From NCBI GenBank assembly GCA_913064925.1, contig CAJYBN010000064.1, positions 1-13,428 on the forward strand: 13,428 nucleotides of DNA, given 5' to 3'. A model generated the notes under the pieces. It saw nothing but the letters and a program-made list of their open reading frames with translations, was not told where the DNA came from and ran no database searches. The translations under genes were made by a program, and so were the position numbers. Source of the stretch: an uncultured Peptococcaceae bacterium. GTDB lineage: Bacteria > Bacillota > Desulfotomaculia > Desulfotomaculales > Desulfallaceae. Below, piece by piece: positions 1 through 6,869 of this stretch (position 1 is its first letter; each line of letters opens with the position of its first letter).

Positions 1-44
1 CACCGAGATCTACACTCTTTCCCTACACGACGCTCTTCCGATCT
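1..44 (+). other. Illumina universal adapter (sequencing artefact)
   Basis: The first 44 bases match the 3' portion of the Illumina TruSeq universal (P5) adapter, including the blocks CACCGAGATCTACAC and GACGCTCTTCCGATCT. Its reverse strand encodes the peptide IGRASCRERV, which is well known as adapter read-through in protein databases. Biological sequence begins at about base 45, and any gene call that uses these bases is wrong. Confidence 0.97.
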
Positions 45-45
45 G

Positions 46-969
46 GGCGGGCAATGGCCGGCTGCGCTGGCGGCCGGGACGCTGGCCAGCCGCCGCTTGA
101 CCGGCCTGGCCCTGCGCCTGGGCCTGCGCCTGGCGGAGACAGCCGGCCGCGGCCCGCTGCTGCAGCCGCGGGACGGCCGCTGGAACGGAGCCCGCGCCGG
201 CGCCCCCTCTCAGGCGGCGCCCCCCGGCGCGCGGCCGGCCGTGGGCTACTTCATCGGCTGCGCCACGCAGCACCTTTTCCCGGGCGTAGCCAGGGATACC
301 TTGCGGCTGCTGGACGCCGCCGGCTTTCAGGCGCTGGTTCCCTCCCGCCCGGCCTGCTGCGGTATTCCCCTCCAGGCCATGGGCTGGGAGGACATGGCCG
401 CGCGCCTGGCCCGCCGCAACTTAGACTTCTTCCGGGACAGCGGCGTGACCACCGTAATCACCGACTGCGCCTCCTGCGCCAGCATGCTCAGCGAGCACGC
501 GGCGGCCTACCCCGGCCTGCAGGTCCGGGACGTCAACGAGTTCCTGCTGCAGCACCTGGACCGCCTGCCGCCCCGGGGCCAAACAGCGTCCCCCGCCCGC
601 GCCAGGGTCACCTACCACGACCCCTGCCATCACAGCCGTTACCTGGGCATCACCCGCCAGCCCCGCGAGCTGTTGTCGCGCGTGCCGGGGCTGGAGCTGG
701 TGGAAATGGACGGGGCCGACCGCTGCTGCGGCGGGGCGGGCTCCTTCATGCTCACTCACCCGCATACCAGCGGCGTCATCGCCGGCTGGAAGGTGGAAAG
801 CATCCGGGCAGCGGCAGCCGGCATCGTGGCCACTTCCTGCCCCTCTTGCATGCTGCAGCTGCGCCGCGCCCTGCACCGGGCCGGTATGGGCGGCATGCCA
901 GTGGTGCATCCCGTTCAACTGCTGGCGCAAAACCTCCTACCCGGCCAGCCAAAGGAAAAAGGCCAGTAA
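46..969 (+). CDS. (Fe-S)-binding oxidoreductase subunit with two CCG domains, GlcF/LutA type, 5' truncated
   Basis: The open frame runs from the contig edge through to TAA at 967-969, so the gene is cut at its 5' end; the TTG at 97 is internal, not a start. About 308 codons remain. Two complete CCG (cysteine-rich) domains are visible. The first has Cys at 259-261, a CCG at 355-363 and a DCASC motif at 463-477. The second has HDPCHH near 616-633, RCCGGAG near 721-741 and CPSC at 838-849. This is the C-terminal half of the glycolate/lactate oxidase Fe-S subunit and HdrB/D families, which bind Fe-S clusters and pass electrons between a flavoprotein (GlcD type) and another acceptor. The N-terminal two-cluster ferredoxin domain, about 100 residues in full-length GlcF, lies off the contig. 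GC is roughly 70% by eye, clearly above the rest of the window. The family is secure; whether the substrate is glycolate, lactate or another 2-hydroxyacid is not. Confidence 0.9.
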   Translation, partial: GGQWPAALAAGTLASRRLTGLALRLGLRLAETAGRGPLLQPRDGRWNGARAGAPSQAAPPGARPAVGYFIGCATQHLFPGVARDTLRLLDAAGFQALVPSRPACCGIPLQAMGWEDMAARLARRNLDFFRDSGVTTVITDCASCASMLSEHAAAYPGLQVRDVNEFLLQHLDRLPPRGQTASPARARVTYHDPCHHSRYLGITRQPRELLSRVPGLELVEMDGADRCCGGAGSFMLTHPHTSGVIAGWKVESIRAAAAGIVATSCPSCMLQLRRALHRAGMGGMPVVHPVQLLAQNLLPGQPKEKGQ

Positions 970-1071
970 AAACGAGCTGGCAGCGAAAAACAAAAAAACC
1001 AGCAAAAAAACGGGATCGACGGCCAGCCTGCCGATCCTGATTTTTTTGTCACCCTCGTTCCTGTCTTCCAC
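937..1071 (-). CDS. Possible 44-residue single-pass membrane protein
   Basis: A short leftward ORF starts at GTG 1071, has a CGGAGG ribosome binding site at 1081-1086 (9-base spacing) and ends at TAG 937-939. The product has a charged N-terminus (MEDRNEGDKKIRIGRL) and then a single hydrophobic helix of about 22 residues (roughly 20-43, rich in F, L, A, V). It lies 47 bases behind the radical SAM gene on the same strand and overlaps the 3' end of the convergent Fe-S gene by 33 bases. Against it: part of the hydrophobic run is coded by T-runs that also make the flanks of a terminator-like hairpin at 1004-1047, and poly-T always reads as Phe/Leu. Either the ORF or the terminator is real, or both. 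Function unknown. Confidence 0.42.
   Translation of the reverse strand: MEDRNEGDKKIRIGRLAVDPVFLLVFLFFAASSFLLAFFLWLAG
1004..1047. terminator. Bidirectional intrinsic terminator between convergent genes
   Basis: An 8-bp stem (CGGGATCG at 1011-1018, CGATCCTG at 1032-1039, one G-T pair) with a 13-base loop is followed by TG-A and T7 on the plus strand (1041-1047). On the minus strand it is followed by seven T (A7 at 1004-1010). This symmetry suits the point where the Fe-S gene and the radical SAM gene converge. It overlaps the possible small ORF at 937-1071. Confidence 0.6.
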
Positions 1072-1118
1072 GATTTTATTCCTCCGTTTTCATGCAGCCC
1101 CGAAAAGCCGGCCGCGGC

Positions 1119-2246
1119 CTAAACGAACTGCCGCCGGATCCTGGCCAGCTCCCGCTGCAGGTTTTCCGGCCCGCCCATGCTGCTGAGCAGCCTTTGCACG
1201 TAACTGTACCTGCCCGGGTCGCGCATGTCGTCCAGGGAACTGTATATGCCGGCCCTTCTGCCCAGCTGGTAGTTGGCCTTTTCCCCGGGAGGCAGGGCCA
1301 GGTAGCGGTCGATGATACCCAGCAGCTTATCCCGGTCGCCGGGCAAGGTACCCTCCAGCTCCTGCAGCAGGTTCAATATATGGTCGCTGACCACGGTAGT
1401 GGTGACACCCTGCAGCGATTCCAGGAGCAGCCGCTGCTCCCGCACTATCTCGTCCTCGTCCAGCGGCGTAAACCGGCCGCTGCGCATCATTTCGTAAAGC
1501 GGGGTATTTTCCAGCACCGACAGCGTGCGGAAGCGTATATAGTCCGGGTTAACCTGGTTGATGAGGGCAGCCGTGTCCAGGGCGTGTTCCCGGGAATACT
1601 CCCTGCCGCCCAAGCCGGGCATGATGTACCAGCACAGCGATATGCCCGCCTTCCTTATCTTGCGGCCCGCCTCCAGCAGGTCGGCCGCCGTAATCCCCTT
1701 CTGTACCACCTGCAGCACGGCATCGCAGCCCGATTCCATGCCCATGTGTATTCTGCTCAGCCCGGCCTCGCGCAGCTCCTGCAGTTCCTCTTCCGTTTTC
1801 CTGGCTGCCGTGTTGGCCCGGGCGTAAGTGGTAACCCTTTCCACCGAGGGAAACACTTTGCGTATATACTTAATAATTTGCGCCAAATCGGCGGCTTTTA
1901 GTATTAAAGAATTGGCGTCTTGCAGAAAAACCGTTTTGCCGCCGAAATAAAGCCAGGCCGCCACGTGGTAATGCAGGTGCCCGTAGCGGGCGCCGGCCTC
2001 CCGCACCACGCTGTCGTTGACCCGCCCCCCGTAGCCCCGCTGAAAGGACAGCAGCTTGATTTGCCGCGCGATGTCATGCACGGTGTCCACGTCCCGCATG
2101 ACTTCCTCCAGGGCCCGGCGGCTGAACTTTTTCCCCTTGTAAGTGGCACAAAAAGCACACTTATTCCAGGGGCAGTTGCGGGTCACCCTGATGAGCAGGC
2201 TGGACGCCTCGCTGGGCGGCCTGATGGGACCTTGTTCAATGTACAT
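1119..2246 (-). CDS. Radical SAM protein
   Basis: The product has 375 residues. The start at ATG 2246 has an AGGAGG site about 6 bases upstream. Near the N-terminus, C25, C30 and C33 (TRNCPWNKCAFC) form the cluster-binding motif, spaced CX4CX2C rather than the usual CX3CX2C. An acidic/glycine motif GMESG (about residue 175) fits the SAM-binding strand of the radical SAM barrel, and MPGLGG (about 227) is a later barrel loop. Radical SAM enzymes cleave S-adenosylmethionine at a [4Fe-4S] cluster to make a 5'-deoxyadenosyl radical. The C-terminal ~100 residues (helical, charged) carry no further Cys cluster, so no second Fe-S domain is evident. The overall layout resembles uncharacterised Elp3/MiaB-fold radical SAM proteins of anaerobes. 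The substrate cannot be assigned, and the neighbours give no clear pathway. Confidence 0.88.
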   Translation of the reverse strand: MYIEQGPIRPPSEASSLLIRVTRNCPWNKCAFCATYKGKKFSRRALEEVMRDVDTVHDIARQIKLLSFQRGYGGRVNDSVVREAGARYGHLHYHVAAWLYFGGKTVFLQDANSLILKAADLAQIIKYIRKVFPSVERVTTYARANTAARKTEEELQELREAGLSRIHMGMESGCDAVLQVVQKGITAADLLEAGRKIRKAGISLCWYIMPGLGGREYSREHALDTAALINQVNPDYIRFRTLSVLENTPLYEMMRSGRFTPLDEDEIVREQRLLLESLQGVTTTVVSDHILNLLQELEGTLPGDRDKLLGIIDRYLALPPGEKANYQLGRRAGIYSSLDDMRDPGRYSYVQRLLSSMGGPENLQRELARIRRQFV

Positions 2247-2333
2247 GTTATCCCTCCTGTTCCCCCCTTGCTACTGCTAATTTTAACACAAATCACCGCT
2301 GCCGTTTGACACTATATTTTTGGCCGGCAGCGA

Positions 2334-2362
2334 TTGTGATTTATTTAACGATATGTTATATT
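2334..2362 (+). promoter_or_regulatory. Predicted sigma-A promoter for the PH-protein/kinase operon
   Basis: TTGTGA (2334-2339), a 17-base spacer and TATATT (2357-2362) predict a start near 2369, giving a leader of about 58 bases before the first gene. The AT-rich stretch is the only good promoter candidate in the divergent intergenic region 2247-2426. Confidence 0.5.
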
Positions 2363-2390
2363 ATGATAAAGACTTTGTGATATTGGTAAC
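2334..2390 (+). promoter_or_regulatory. Pair of TTGTGAT...TAAC direct repeats
   Basis: TTGTGATTTATTTAAC (2334-2349) and TTGTGATATTGGTAAC (2375-2390) agree at 12 of 16 positions and lie 41 bases apart, about four helical turns. The first covers the -35 element and the second sits just after the predicted transcription start. Each half resembles Rex-type sites (TTGTGA or TTGTTA left half, TTAAC right half), but neither is a good full match. Confidence 0.35.
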
Positions 2391-2426
2391 ATTAACTGCA
2401 GTCAGTCATTTTAGGGGGGAGGAGCG

Positions 2427-3230
2427 TTGTTCGGGAAAATTCCCTCGCCCGTCAAGAAAATTTTGCAAAAGGGGGAACGCGTTGTCAGGGCAGTGCCCGC
2501 CAGTTTTGCGGAAAACGAAAGCTGCCGTCTCTTGTTCACGGACAGGCGCGTGATAATTGCCGCCGGCAGCCTATTTGGGCGCGGCGAAGTGCTGGATGCC
2601 TTCGATTACACCGACATCCGAGACGCGCGGTTGGAAAACGCCGACCACCTGGTGTGCCGCCTGGTGCTGCTCACAAAAACGGGCCAGGTAAACCTGGATG
2701 TCACGCAAACTTACATCAACGATATACTCAACATAATTGGCAAGCACGGCGGCCGCCAAACCGCCGGCGCGCGCATCCCGGCCAACCGGCGCCTGGTCAG
2801 CAACAAGTGGTCCACTTATACCTTACTGTTTATTTTATTAATTACCCTGCCGGTTTGGGCGGACAAAGCCAAGCAGCATTGGACCGGGGCGCCCGCACGC
2901 GGCGACGCGGCAGCGCAGGTCCTAACCGGCGAGAAACGGCACGCTGCTTACGCGGAGTGGGCGGAAAAGGTTAAAGAATACTGGAACAGCCGGGGTGAGC
3001 CCGGCACCATCACAGACATCAAGCTGCACGAGCAAGACCGGGCCGTGCACATCACCGTTGAGGCCGCAAACCTGAAGGCTAGCGCGGCCGGCAAACTGGC
3101 CGAATATATCGGCGGCAATTTTCTGCTCAACTTTTCCGGCAAGGCCGCCGTGGTCAACCTGTACAGCCCGTACCCACAGCTGCTGGTAACCCGCACCTTT
3201 GACGCCGCAGGACAGCCAAACACCTATTAA
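2427..3230 (+). CDS. Membrane-anchored protein with N-terminal bacterial PH-like domain
   Basis: The product has 267 residues, starting at TTG 2427 directly behind a run of G and AGGAG (2415-2424); the spacing is short but no better start exists. Residues about 15-105 look like a bacterial PH-like (YokE/bPH_4 type) domain: GERVVRAVP, LLFTDRRVIIAAG, then YTDIRDARLE and alternating strands. One transmembrane helix follows at about 129-145 (STYTLLFILLITLPVWA). The remaining ~120 residues form a domain I do not recognise, probably outside the cell, with strands ending TDIKLHEQ, VHITVEAA and YPQLLVTRTFD. It lies 24 bases before the histidine kinase gene on the same strand and is probably co-transcribed with it, which suggests an accessory or sensing role at the membrane. 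The PH assignment rests on pattern only. Confidence 0.7.
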   Translation: MFGKIPSPVKKILQKGERVVRAVPASFAENESCRLLFTDRRVIIAAGSLFGRGEVLDAFDYTDIRDARLENADHLVCRLVLLTKTGQVNLDVTQTYINDILNIIGKHGGRQTAGARIPANRRLVSNKWSTYTLLFILLITLPVWADKAKQHWTGAPARGDAAAQVLTGEKRHAAYAEWAEKVKEYWNSRGEPGTITDIKLHEQDRAVHITVEAANLKASAAGKLAEYIGGNFLLNFSGKAAVVNLYSPYPQLLVTRTFDAAGQPNTY

Positions 3231-3254
3231 TAAAGCCAGAGGGGCGGCTATCCG

Positions 3255-4760
3255 ATGCCTGTTTTACGCGTGCAAAATTTAACTACGCAGCTGCTGATCG
3301 TTATCCTGCTGGCCCTCCTGGTCCCGGCGGCAGCCATGCTTTATGACATTTTTTTCGCCGCCAAAACGGACGATGTGCTCATCAAGGAGATGGAAAAAAA
3401 GCTAATCCGCATCACAAACCACGTAAGCCAGCAAGTGCAGAGTAAGCTTAGCACCGCCGGCGACGCTGCGCGCGGCACCACACCGGCGGAAGTTTTCAAC
3501 GAGGTGGCTGCACCCCTGACCGAGCACTACCCGGGGGTACGCATTTGTTATTACGATAAGGAAACGGGCGACATCATCATTCACGGTTACCTGCATGAAT
3601 TCGGCAAACGCCTGCCGGAGGAAAGAAAGGAACGCGAGCAGCGCATATACCGCGAAACCGAGGCGGGCATATCCTCCGTGCTGGCCGGCGGCACGCCCAT
3701 CACCAGGCTGGGGAAAACCTACGACGACCAGTTCCTGGAGCACCTGGTACCCTTAAAAATTAATTCTGCCACAGTGGGCGTCATTTGGGCGGAGCAAATG
3801 ATGCATCCCATTTTCGCCCAGAGCTCACGGGTGCGGCTGGTGCTGCGCTACGTCATTTTCGGCGTTTTCGGCTTGGGGGTGGCGGTGGCACTGCTGACCG
3901 TGACGGGTATTATCAGGGGCATCCGCATCATTAGGGAAGGCATCACGGAAATGAAAAAAAACCTGCACAACAAGCTGCCTGAAATGCCCGGTGAAATGGG
4001 GTACATCGCCGCAGCCGTCAACGATATGGCCCGGGAACTGCTGGAAAAGGAGCAAGTACTCGACCAGTACAGGCGGTCGGAAAACTTGCTGGCCATGGGC
4101 CGCACCATCACTGAAATCGCGCACGAGCTGCGGGCGCCGGTCAGCGTCATCCAGGCCACTGCCCAGGCTATGGAACTTAATACCCGGGACCTGCCGCAGC
4201 TGGCCGACTACGTGCGCAGAATAGAGCGCGAAGTGGAACGGCACAACAAGTTGATTAACGAGCTGCTTGCCTTCGGCCGACCTGACCCCGGCCCCATGCA
4301 AATCATTAATCTAAACGATATCATCAAGTCCGTAGTCGATGCCAGTGAGCCGCTGCTGGCCAAGGCCGGAATCAAACTGGAGTGCCGCTGCGCCGCTGTT
4401 CCCCTCTACGTGCGGGGCAACGGGGAAAAAATCAAGCAGGTATTCACCAACCTCGTCTTTAATGCCATCGAAGCCATGCGGCAAAACGGTACGCTGACCG
4501 TGCACACCCGCGCCGGCAATGAGCAGGCTGTAGTCACTGTTCGCGATACGGGAGAAGGCATTCCGCCCGAGGACCTGCCTAACATCTTTGAGCCCTTTTA
4601 CACCAAAAAAGCCAGCGGGAGCGGGCTGGGCCTGGCCATTTGCAAGCGGATCATCGAAATCCACGGCGGCGCCATCGACGTGCGCAGCCAGGCGGGAAGC
4701 GGAAGCGAGTTCACCGTGCGTTTACCATTAACGGAAAAGGATGTGATGCCAGTTGAGTAA
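3255..4760 (+). CDS. Membrane sensor histidine kinase, NtrB/AtoS-like
   Basis: The product has 501 residues, starting at ATG 3255 with a GAGGGG-type site upstream. Helix 1 spans about 12-34 and helix 2 about 196-220; they enclose about 160 residues outside the cell that look like a single Cache/PAS-like sensor (YPGVRICYYDKETG, HLVPLKINSATVGVIW). A HAMP-like linker follows. The dimerisation/phosphoacceptor motif is EIAHELRAPVS with H290. The ATP-binding domain shows the N box NLVFNAIEAM (N403), the G1 box DTGEGIP (D431), an F box FEPFYTKK and a G2 box GSGLGL. All catalytic residues are intact. No regulator follows it directly; the nearest receiver protein is at 7278-7712 on the other strand, so the pair may be split around the anion transporter. 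The ligand is unknown, though the location suggests an anion carried by the neighbouring DASS protein. Confidence 0.95.
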   Translation: MPVLRVQNLTTQLLIVILLALLVPAAAMLYDIFFAAKTDDVLIKEMEKKLIRITNHVSQQVQSKLSTAGDAARGTTPAEVFNEVAAPLTEHYPGVRICYYDKETGDIIIHGYLHEFGKRLPEERKEREQRIYRETEAGISSVLAGGTPITRLGKTYDDQFLEHLVPLKINSATVGVIWAEQMMHPIFAQSSRVRLVLRYVIFGVFGLGVAVALLTVTGIIRGIRIIREGITEMKKNLHNKLPEMPGEMGYIAAAVNDMARELLEKEQVLDQYRRSENLLAMGRTITEIAHELRAPVSVIQATAQAMELNTRDLPQLADYVRRIEREVERHNKLINELLAFGRPDPGPMQIINLNDIIKSVVDASEPLLAKAGIKLECRCAAVPLYVRGNGEKIKQVFTNLVFNAIEAMRQNGTLTVHTRAGNEQAVVTVRDTGEGIPPEDLPNIFEPFYTKKASGSGLGLAICKRIIEIHGGAIDVRSQAGSGSEFTVRLPLTEKDVMPVE

Positions 4761-4833
4761 AATCCGCATGATCGTAGTGGGCTTAGCGCTGTTCGGCATC
4801 CTGCTGCTGGTGAGTTCCTACTTCATTAGCTAG
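4753..4833 (+). CDS. Possible 26-residue membrane peptide overlapping the kinase stop
   Basis: TTG 4753 opens a frame that overlaps the last 8 bases of the kinase gene and ends at TAG 4831-4833. The peptide begins MSKIRMIVVGLALFGIL and continues to a serine/aromatic end (SSYFIS): a basic N-terminus followed by one hydrophobic helix, the typical form of bacterial small membrane proteins. A purine-rich AAAAGGA lies upstream at about 4735-4741. ATG 4768 is an alternative start that would leave 21 residues. The overlap suggests translational coupling to the kinase. It is followed by a terminator at 4878, so it is the last gene of the operon. No family is recognised; it could act on the kinase or on the neighbouring transporter. 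Confidence 0.5.
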   Translation: MSKIRMIVVGLALFGILLLVSSYFIS

Positions 4834-4877
4834 CAGGACCTTTTTAAGGCAAAAACAAAACACCGTTTTCGGGGCTC

Positions 4878-4911
4878 AAGGCTGTTGGCAAACTTTTGCC
4901 AGCAGCCTTTT
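4878..4911 (+). terminator. Intrinsic terminator of the kinase operon
   Basis: A 14-bp stem (AAGGCTGTTGGCAA at 4878-4891 and its partner at 4896-4909, one G-T pair) has a 4-base loop ACTT and ends in TTTT. It lies 44 bases after the small membrane peptide. Confidence 0.8.
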
Positions 4912-4942
4912 CATTTAACGCTAATTACCTATGGCGCAGGGA

Positions 4943-4973
4943 TTTTTTACCCACCCGTTCAGGTGGTAAAAAA
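4943..4973. other. AT-rich inverted repeat
   Basis: TTTTTTACC at 4943-4951 pairs with GGTAAAAAA at 4965-4973. The stem extends inward by ACC/GGT with one bulged C around loop CGTTCA. T-runs on either strand are part of the stem itself. It may act as a back-up terminator for both convergent operons. Confidence 0.4.
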
Positions 4974-4994
4974 GTTTTATGGTTTTTGCTGCGC

Positions 4995-5028
4995 AAAAAA
5001 AAGCCAGGGTTCTTTTTGCCCTGGCTTT
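4995..5028 (-). terminator. Intrinsic terminator of the anion transporter gene
   Basis: Read on the minus strand, a perfect 10-bp stem (AAAGCCAGGG, 9-base loop, CCCTGGCTTT; plus positions 5000-5009 and 5019-5028) is followed by a run of T (A-run at 4995-5002). It lies about 90 bases after the transporter stop codon. Two further overlapping inverted repeats (GAGCCC/GGGCTC at 5029-5047, CCCTGTT/AACAGGG at 5032-5059) lie between the gene and this terminator. Confidence 0.85.
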
Positions 5029-5121
5029 GAGCCCTGTTTTGGGGCTCTCCATAACAGGGAGTTTACGGGGAGAGGATTGATGGGCATTTTGGCGTATTGT
5101 TTCCCGTGCCCGCCGGGGCGA

Positions 5122-6735
5122 CTACTTGACGCCCGGCCAGGGGAGGAAGTTCCAGTACCCAAAGAAGCAAACTACCCAGAGTATAACCACGGAGATGATA
5201 ATGGCCGGGATGCCGTACTTGATGAAGTCGAACACCGACAGCAGGTGCTCTCCGGTATCCGGGTCCCGCGCCATCCCGTAAGCAATGGCGTTGTTCACCG
5301 TTCCCACAATCATGGCATGCGCGTAGGAGGAGCTGAAGGAGCAGGCCAGGCCCACCTTCCAGAGGTGAACGCCGCCGATCTGGGCCATGGGCAGCACCAC
5401 CGGCCCGATGGCTCCCACCGTGGCGCCGTCCGACATGAAGTTGGTGATGATCACGGTAAATATGCTCACGGCCAGCAGGATCAAACTGCCCTCGCTCCAG
5501 GACTCGGGCAGCAGGGCCAGGAACGAGCGGGCCAACCACAGTGCGCCGCCGGTGGCTTTCAGCGCCGTGCCCATGGCGCAGGCCGCCGCGTACAGCAGCA
5601 CCACGTCCATGGCCACCCGCCGCTGGAGGTCCTGCCAGGTGACCACCCGGGAGAGCAGCATGGCCACCACGATGATGATGGTGGTTCCACCTAGGCCCCA
5701 CCGGCCGCTGAAGAAGACCCACAGCACCACCAGGGCGGCAAACAGGACGGCCATGCGCAGTTCCTTGCCCCGCAGGGGCCCGATGCCCTCAACGGCCTCT
5801 TTCATAACCCCGGCGATGTTGACGTTGGAGGCCTTGATCCGGCGCCCGCAAACCAGGTACATGTAGGCTCCCATGGCCAGCGCCAGCACCGGCACCACCG
5901 GCAGGCCGTACATCATCCACTCGCCGAAGCTGATGGGCAGGCCGTAGCCGCTGAAGTAACCCACCATGATGGCGCTGCGGCCGCCCACCGCCGGCGACCC
6001 GGAACCGCCCACGTTGGCGGCGAAACAGATGCCCAGGAAGAGCAGGCAGGCCAGGGCGGGGTCGGCTTTAACGCCCGCTTTCTTGCACCCGTTCGCGTAA
6101 ACCAGCAGCAAAATGGGGCAGAGCAGCGCCACCAGCGCGTGTTCCGAGAAGAACCCGGCCACAAGAGCCAGCAGGGGGAAGAATATGAAACAAAAACCCC
6201 CGATGCCCTTGATCTTGCCCAGCAGCAGGTACCCGATGCGCCGGTCCAGGCCGGTGATAGACACCCCGGCGGCCACGCACAGCACGCCGCCGATGAAGAA
6301 CACCGCGTCCTTGAAATAGGCCTGAGATATCTTATTCAAAGGTAATATGGAAAACACGTACAATATGATGGCCACCAGAAAGTCCGTAGCGCCCAGCGGA
6401 ATGGCCTCGGTGCCCCACAGCAGCGCCACCGTGAACAACAGCGCCACGCAAACTTTGGCCTTCTGGGCCACTTCCACCGGCGTAAGGTCCGACTTCATCA
6501 ATTTGTTGTATGAATCCACGTAGGTTGTGGTCCCGCTTTCCAGGCTGGCCCCCAGCGGTTTTTCCTCGGTCATTAAGTCCACCATGCTCTGGGGCGGGGG
6601 AATTACCACCATGGTAATGAAAAATATCGCCAGCAGCAGCATGATCAGCGGCCTGTTGCCCGGCACACCCGTCCACCAGGCCCAGGAACCGACCTTTACC
6701 TGCTGTTCGGCAGCGGCAATGCTCATTTCCGACAT
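5122..6735 (-). CDS. DASS (SLC13) family anion transporter
   Basis: The product has 537 residues. ATG 6735 is preceded by AAGGAGGT at 7-8 bases. About a dozen hydrophobic segments follow a short N-terminal tail. The two conserved substrate/sodium motifs of the divalent anion:sodium symporter family are recognisable: AANVGGSGSP around N241 and TNFMSDGATV around N432, in the two inverted repeats. WGTEAIPLGAT near residue 110 is also typical. DASS proteins import dicarboxylates or sulfate, usually with sodium; in sulfate reducers, members of the family are considered candidate sulfate importers. The gene is leftward behind a YezD-like gene (134-base gap, no terminator seen) and may belong to the operon that starts at the promoter near 8030. 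It converges with the sensor kinase operon. The substrate cannot be decided here. Confidence 0.93.
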   Translation of the reverse strand: MSEMSIAAAEQQVKVGSWAWWTGVPGNRPLIMLLLAIFFITMVVIPPPQSMVDLMTEEKPLGASLESGTTTYVDSYNKLMKSDLTPVEVAQKAKVCVALLFTVALLWGTEAIPLGATDFLVAIILYVFSILPLNKISQAYFKDAVFFIGGVLCVAAGVSITGLDRRIGYLLLGKIKGIGGFCFIFFPLLALVAGFFSEHALVALLCPILLLVYANGCKKAGVKADPALACLLFLGICFAANVGGSGSPAVGGRSAIMVGYFSGYGLPISFGEWMMYGLPVVPVLALAMGAYMYLVCGRRIKASNVNIAGVMKEAVEGIGPLRGKELRMAVLFAALVVLWVFFSGRWGLGGTTIIIVVAMLLSRVVTWQDLQRRVAMDVVLLYAAACAMGTALKATGGALWLARSFLALLPESWSEGSLILLAVSIFTVIITNFMSDGATVGAIGPVVLPMAQIGGVHLWKVGLACSFSSSYAHAMIVGTVNNAIAYGMARDPDTGEHLLSVFDFIKYGIPAIIISVVILWVVCFFGYWNFLPWPGVK

Positions 6736-6869
6736 AATACCTACCTCCTTTTCACCCCGAAAATTTTACTATAAGGCCGTTAAAGGCTATCCTTGTGCAC
6801 ATGATTTATCGCCAACCGTGGTATTAAGCCTCGTTGATCATTTTCATCACCCCCCGGCATTTTTTATCC
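6736..6869. other. Intergenic gap before the transporter gene
   Basis: 134 bases separate the first YezD-like gene from the transporter. I see no terminator and no convincing promoter: the best -10 candidate on the minus strand, TATAGT, has no matching -35. Read-through from the YezD-like gene is the simplest way to express the transporter. Confidence 0.3.

Noticed and set aside
54..1040. Long plus-strand ORF in another frame over the Fe-S gene
   Set aside because: The product is rich in Pro, Gly, Arg and Ala with no domain, typical of a GC-rich shadow frame; the frame ending at 969 holds both CCG domains.
1092..1901. 269-codon ORF opposite the radical SAM gene
   Set aside because: It is antisense to a gene with clear motifs and a ribosome binding site; its product has no recognisable domain.
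4885..5694. 269-codon plus-strand ORF, also from ATG 5080 with GGGGAGAGGA upstream
   Set aside because: It runs antisense through the DASS gene and over both terminators; His/Gly-rich low-complexity product.
6835..6851. FNR-like TTGAT...ATCA near the transporter gene
   Set aside because: The half-sites are 7 bases apart instead of 4 and the right half is incomplete.
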